DNA of 10,341 bases from Actinomycetota bacterium. Its GTDB lineage: Bacteria; Actinomycetota; Thermoleophilia; Gaiellales; Gaiellaceae. A program made the translations under genes and the position numbers. Where the stretch lies: NCBI GenBank assembly GCA_020029625.1, contig JAIBJP010000056.1, forward strand, positions 1 through 10,341. The letters run 5' to 3'. The stretch's first letter is position 1. Every line of letters begins with the position of its first letter. Shown piece by piece: positions 6,984-10,341 of this stretch. The notes below the pieces were generated by a model. It made no database searches. It was given only the letters and a program-made list of their open reading frames with translations, and was not told the DNA's origin.

Positions 6984-6996
6984 AAGCGAGTCGCTT
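6984..6996. other. Short palindrome in the mreB-mreC gap
   Basis: AAGCGA and TCGCTT flank a single G. In RNA only about five pairs could form around a three-base loop. It lies 15 bases before the proposed mreC -10 box and might be an operator or a weak attenuating hairpin. No T-run follows that would make a normal terminator. The rest of the 85-base gap shows nothing else convincing. Confidence 0.25.
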
Positions 6997-7010
6997 TCCG
7001 CCCAAGCCTT

Positions 7011-7016
7011 TAGAAT
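7011..7016 (+). promoter_or_regulatory. Proposed -10 box of mreC (TAGAAT)
   Basis: TAGAAT, the closest of the three boxes to the TATAAT consensus, ends nine bases before the GTG of mreC. No Shine-Dalgarno sequence is present in the preceding 20 bases (CTTTAGAATCTGGCCTCC). No clear -35 hexamer is seen. The arrangement fits a leaderless or near-leaderless transcript for mreC-mreD-mrdA. Confidence 0.42.
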
Positions 7017-7025
7017 CTGGCCTCC

Positions 7026-7952
7026 GTGCCTCGGCAACGCACAGCACGGCTCCCAGTCCTGGACGCGTCCGCCCGCCGCACCGAGGGGCTCTCGCCCAGG
7101 ACGAGTCGCGCGCTCAGGGCGCGCTTGGTCGCGGCTGTGCTCGTGCTGTTCTCGCTCGCGCTGATCACTGTCTACTTCCGCGAGTCGGAAGGAGGGACGC
7201 TCCATTCGGCGCAACGCATTGGGCTCTCGGTCGCGATGCCGTTCGAGGTTGCCGGCGAGCGGATCGCCCGCCCGTTCCGTGACGCGTGGGGCTGGACGTC
7301 GGATCTCGTCGGAGCCAAGCAGGAGAACGAGAAGCTGCGGAAGCAGATCGAAGCGCTCCGCCAGAGGGTGATCCAGGAGCAGACCGCGGTCAGCGAGAAC
7401 GACCGCCTGCGCGAGCTGCTGAGCTTCGTCGACGGGCCCGGCTTCCCGGCGGGCTTCACCGGCGTATCCACCCGGGTCGTCGGCCGTCCGCCCAGCGCGT
7501 ACAACCAGGAAGTGCTGATCGCGGCCGGCTCCTCCGCGGGCATAAGCCGCAACGACCCCGTGGTGACCCAGGACGGCCTGGTGGGGCTGGTCACGAACGT
7601 CACCTCCAACGGCGCCAAGGTGACGTTGATCACCGACCAGTCGAGCGCCGTCTCGGCGATCGTGCTCGAGAGCGGCGCAGCCGGGCTCGTCCGGCACGGG
7701 CCCAGCAACTCGTCGGCTCTCGTCCTCGACCGCGTCGGCAAGGACGAGCTCGTCGAGGAGGGAAACCTGGTCATCACCGCCGGCTGGCGGAGCGGCAAGC
7801 TCGAATCCCTCTACCCGCGCGGCATCCCGGTCGGAATGGTCAAATCCGTCGGGCAGCAGGACGTCGACCTCTACAAGCGCATCCAGGTCGCGCCGCTGGT
7901 CAATTTCGACGCGCTCGCCGAAGTCATCGTCCTGGTGCCGAAGAAGCGATGA
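7026..7952 (+). CDS. mreC: Rod shape-determining protein MreC
   Basis: Bitopic scaffold of the elongasome; its periplasmic domain contacts and activates PBP2. The 308-residue protein shows the family layout: a basic cytoplasmic N-terminus (residues 1-32), one transmembrane segment (about 33-50, LVAAVLVLFSLALITVY), a coiled coil rich in Glu, Lys and Leu (about 94-134, AKQENEKLRKQIEALRQRV then ENDRLRELLSF), and two beta-rich domains, including VVGRPPSAYNQEVLI, GLVGLVTNVTSNGAKVTLITD and YPRGIPVGMV. The start is GTG at 7026, just after a TAGAAT box. The stop overlaps the mreD start in ATGA, a sign of coupled translation. Confidence 0.96.
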   Translation: MPRQRTARLPVLDASARRTEGLSPRTSRALRARLVAAVLVLFSLALITVYFRESEGGTLHSAQRIGLSVAMPFEVAGERIARPFRDAWGWTSDLVGAKQENEKLRKQIEALRQRVIQEQTAVSENDRLRELLSFVDGPGFPAGFTGVSTRVVGRPPSAYNQEVLIAAGSSAGISRNDPVVTQDGLVGLVTNVTSNGAKVTLITDQSSAVSAIVLESGAAGLVRHGPSNSSALVLDRVGKDELVEEGNLVITAGWRSGKLESLYPRGIPVGMVKSVGQQDVDLYKRIQVAPLVNFDALAEVIVLVPKKR

Positions 7953-8467
7953 CCGCCGACGCGGTCAAGGCCGGCGCGTTGCTGCTCTTCGCCGCGCTCG
8001 TCCAGGTGTCGATCGCATCGGCCATCGAGGTCGCCGAGGGCCACCCCGACGTCGTCCTCGTCCTGGTCATCGGCATCGCCCTGCTGCGAGGCCCGGTGTT
8101 CGGGGCCGTCGCGGGCTTCTGGGCGGGCCTGGTGCTCGACGTCGCTTCGCTGGAGACGCTGGGGTTGACCTCGCTCCTCCTCACGCTCGTGGGCTACTTC
8201 GCCGGCAGGCTCGGCGACGTCACGACGAAGTCTTCGGCGCATCCCTCGCTCGTCGCGGTCGCGCTGGGGACGGTCGGGTTCGGTCTGGGCTCGGCGGTCG
8301 TTCACTTCATGCTCGGATCGACGCTCTCGGCCGCGCAGTTCTTCGTCGGGGTGCTCTTGCCCACCCTCGCGCTCAACATGCTGTTGGCCTATCCCCTCTA
8401 CGGCCTCTGCCGGCGGATCTTCCACGCAGAGCCACGAGAGCGCCGAGAGGTGAGCCCCGCTGTCTAG
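7949..8467 (+). CDS. mreD: Rod shape-determining protein MreD
   Basis: Integral membrane partner of MreC. The 172 residues are highly hydrophobic with about five or six membrane spans: about 5-25, 32-65 (two close segments around a GPVFGAVAGFWAGLVLDV core), 70-88, 100-122 and 127-150. The GFWAGLVLDV motif with an acidic residue inside the membrane region and the small size are typical of MreD. The ATG at 7949 overlaps the mreC stop by 4 bp. The basic tail CRRIFHAEPRERREV should be cytoplasmic. The last codons contain the ribosome-binding site for the following PBP2 gene. Assignment rests on hydropathy plus position between mreC and a PBP2 gene; MreD sequences diverge strongly. Confidence 0.93.
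   Translation: MTADAVKAGALLLFAALVQVSIASAIEVAEGHPDVVLVLVIGIALLRGPVFGAVAGFWAGLVLDVASLETLGLTSLLLTLVGYFAGRLGDVTTKSSAHPSLVAVALGTVGFGLGSAVVHFMLGSTLSAAQFFVGVLLPTLALNMLLAYPLYGLCRRIFHAEPRERREVSPAV
8447..8453 (+). promoter_or_regulatory. Strong Shine-Dalgarno sequence for the PBP2 gene (GAGGTGA)
   Basis: GAGGTGA matches seven bases of the canonical ribosome-binding consensus and ends six bases before the CTG at 8460. It lies inside the mreD coding sequence and is the best such match seen in the window. It decides the start of the downstream gene, since the first ATG in that frame (8541) has no purine-rich sequence before it. Confidence 0.7.
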
Positions 8468-10341
8468 CTCTCCCTCGAGTCTTCCCGGCTTCCTGCCACC
8501 CGACCCGCGCGTCGAGGAGCCCTATCGCCTCACGCCCCAGATGGCCCTGCGCATCGCCGTCGTCGGGATCTTCGCGGTGACGATCTTCTGCATCCTCTTC
8601 TTCCGCCTCTGGGCCCTGCAGGTGATCTCCGGGCAGACCTATCTCCAGGACGCGCGGAACAACCAGGTGCGCACGTTCCGGGCCCCCGCGCAGCGGGGGT
8701 CGATCATCGACCGCAACGGAAACGTGCTCGTCTCGAACGTTCCCAGCACGGTCGCGCAGCTCTGGCCGGCCGCCCTCGACCAACTCACGCCCGAGCGCCG
8801 CGAGGAGACGCTTCGCCGGGTCGCCCGCCTTCTGCAGGTGCCCTACCGCCGCGTCGAACGCGACCTGGAGAAGCGCAAGGACGACCTTCTGACACCGATC
8901 ACGATCAAGACCGACGTTCCCGACGCGAAGGTCAACTACCTGCTCGAGCACCAGAACGACTTCCCCGGCGTGCAGATCAGCCAGAGCTCCCTGCGCCACT
9001 ACGACCGTGGCGCGATCGCGGCGCAAGTGCTGGGCTACGTGGGGGAGATTTCCCAGGAGCAGGTGGATTCGCGGAAGAAGGACGGCTACGCGCCCGGCGA
9101 CCGCATCGGTCAGACGGGTGTCGAGGCGACCTACGACATGTACCTCCGGGGCCGCCCCGGCATCGGTCGCGTCAACGTGGACGCGCTCGGGCGAGTGCAG
9201 AGCGCGCGGGAATTCGAGCAGCTGCCGGAGGCGGGCAACAACGTCAGGCTCACCATCGACTCCGAGTTGCAGAAGACCGCGGAGGAAGCGCTCGACTACG
9301 GCATCCGGATCGCGCACGACGACGGCCGCTGGGCCGCTGACGGCGGGGCGCTCGTGGCGATGGATCCGAACACGGGCGAGATTCTCGCGCTCGCGTCCAA
9401 CCCGAGCTTCGATCCGAGCATCTACGTCGGACAGGTCAAGCAGGGCAATCTGAACCGTCTGGGCAAAAGGAGCGAGAACCACCCCACGCTCGACCGCGCG
9501 GTCGCCGGGCTGTACCCGCCCGGGTCGACCTTCAAGCCGATCACGGCTCTCGGAGCGCTCCACGAGGGGATGGTGGCGCCGGACGAGCTCATCCAGTGCA
9601 CGGGCAAGGAGGTAGTCGACGGGCAGACGTTCACGAACTGGGATCCCTACGTCAACGAGCCCATGACCATGACGACTGCGCTCGCGGCCTCGTGCGACAC
9701 GTACTTCTACCAACTCGGTCTCCGCTTCTACGGGCGCAAGGATTCGCCGCTCCAGAAATGGGCGCGGAACATGGGCTTCGGCGCCTCGACTGGCGTGGAC
9801 ATCGGCCCGGAGGAGAAGGGCCTCGTGCCAACGCCCAACTGGCGGCGGCGCTACTTCAAGACCGAGATCGACAAGATCTGGACGAGCGGCGACTCCGTGC
9901 AGCTGGCCATCGGACAGGGCGACGTGCTCGTCACCCCGCTCCAGATGACCCGCTTTTATGCGCTGATCGCGAGCGGCGGCAAGCTCGTCGAGCCGCACAT
10001 CGTGAAGTCGGTCGAAGAGCCGGGGAACGAGGGCCAGGCCCCGGTGGTGCTCCGGCCGTACGCGCCCAAGCCGCCCAAGGACGTCCGACTCGATCCGGGT
10101 GCCCTCCGTGTCGTCCAGGAAGGCCTTTACAAAGCGACGCATGCGACCTACGGGACCTCGTCCGGGATCTTCGGCTCGTTCCCGATCGAGATCGCCGGCA
10201 AGACGGGAACCGCTGAGAAGTTCGTCCGCCTGCCCGGCTACCAGGGCTTGCAGGACCAAGCGTGGTGGTGCGGATACGGCCCGTACGGGAAGCCGAAGCT
10301 CGTCGTGTGCGCGCTGATCGAGAACGGTGGCCACGGTGGGG
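8460..10341 (+). CDS. mrdA: Penicillin-binding protein 2 (elongasome transpeptidase), 3' end cut
   Basis: Class B PBP that cross-links peptidoglycan during cell elongation, working with MreC and a RodA-type polymerase. 627 codons are present and no stop is reached. From the CTG start: a short Pro-rich cytoplasmic segment (PGFLPPDPRVEEPYRLTPQ), one transmembrane anchor (about 29-50, ALRIAVVGIFAVTIFCILFF), the pedestal dimerisation domain with RGSIIDRNGNVL, and the transpeptidase domain with GGALVAMDPNTGEILALAS. Active-site motifs are S356-T-F-K359 in YPPGSTFKP, S411-C-D413 (the SxD form usual in PBP2), and K581-T-G583 in AGKTGTAEKF. Only CTG 8460 or ATG 8541 can start this frame, because a TGA lies at 8451-8453. 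CTG is preferred: a strong Shine-Dalgarno sequence precedes it and the segment before the ATG looks conserved. It overlaps mreD by 8 bp. The missing C-terminus should be short. Confidence 0.95.
   Translation, partial: MSSSPSSLPGFLPPDPRVEEPYRLTPQMALRIAVVGIFAVTIFCILFFRLWALQVISGQTYLQDARNNQVRTFRAPAQRGSIIDRNGNVLVSNVPSTVAQLWPAALDQLTPERREETLRRVARLLQVPYRRVERDLEKRKDDLLTPITIKTDVPDAKVNYLLEHQNDFPGVQISQSSLRHYDRGAIAAQVLGYVGEISQEQVDSRKKDGYAPGDRIGQTGVEATYDMYLRGRPGIGRVNVDALGRVQSAREFEQLPEAGNNVRLTIDSELQKTAEEALDYGIRIAHDDGRWAADGGALVAMDPNTGEILALASNPSFDPSIYVGQVKQGNLNRLGKRSENHPTLDRAVAGLYPPGSTFKPITALGALHEGMVAPDELIQCTGKEVVDGQTFTNWDPYVNEPMTMTTALAASCDTYFYQLGLRFYGRKDSPLQKWARNMGFGASTGVDIGPEEKGLVPTPNWRRRYFKTEIDKIWTSGDSVQLAIGQGDVLVTPLQMTRFYALIASGGKLVEPHIVKSVEEPGNEGQAPVVLRPYAPKPPKDVRLDPGALRVVQEGLYKATHATYGTSSGIFGSFPIEIAGKTGTAEKFVRLPGYQGLQDQAWWCGYGPYGKPKLVVCALIENGGHGG

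Noticed and set aside
8373..10334. A 653-codon open frame on the minus strand opposite the PBP2 gene
   Set aside because: The + strand shows all three transpeptidase motifs in order. The minus frame gives an Arg/Asp/Val-rich sequence with no recognisable domain, which is common opposite G+C-rich genes.

Overview
The window is a high-G+C bacterial chromosome segment. I infer an actinobacterium, most likely of the class Thermoleophilia. The reasons are the G+C-rich codon use, the frequent GTG/TTG starts, the ValS sequence type (the stretch around its RMSKS motif) and the order valS-folC-ndk-maf-mreBCD-PBP2. This placement rests on remembered family patterns, not on a search. All housekeeping genes lie on the + strand. 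The only convincing minus-strand gene is a transposase.

Layout. (1) 1-3286 is a tightly packed run: the 3' part of valS, folC (overlapping valS by 17 bp), an unannotated 37-residue single-span membrane protein (overlapping folC by 13 bp), and a two-span membrane protein with a double zinc ribbon. (2) 3325-5070 is a second compact run: ndk, a class I SAM-dependent methyltransferase and maf, with 8-bp and 4-bp overlaps. (3) 5071-5780 is a small mobile element carrying a REP-associated tyrosine transposase (RAYT) on the minus strand. It is bounded by near-identical palindromes with the core GGGGTCTGACCCC and flanked by an 81-bp direct repeat of the maf 3' end. (4) 5891-10341 is the rod-shape cluster mreB, mreC, mreD and a PBP2-type transpeptidase gene (mrdA), the last cut by the window end.

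How the genes fit together. The first two runs serve translation (valyl-tRNA), folate/one-carbon metabolism, nucleoside triphosphate balance and nucleotide-pool sanitation. Region 4 encodes the elongasome: MreB filaments under the membrane, the MreC/MreD membrane scaffold, and the septum-independent transpeptidase PBP2. The mobile element lies between maf and mreB, yet the 81-bp duplication leaves maf with an intact end and mreB with its original upstream sequence.

Points of most interest are the 81-bp duplication around a RAYT element (this transposase class is not known for target duplication), a perfect 30-bp palindrome inside the valS coding sequence, an apparent CTG start for the PBP2 gene backed by a strong Shine-Dalgarno sequence, and three TAGxxT -10-like boxes 6-9 bases before GTG starts, which suggest leaderless mRNAs. 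No tRNA, rRNA, CRISPR array or convincing Rho-independent terminator was seen. No stretch over 300 bases lacks a gene.
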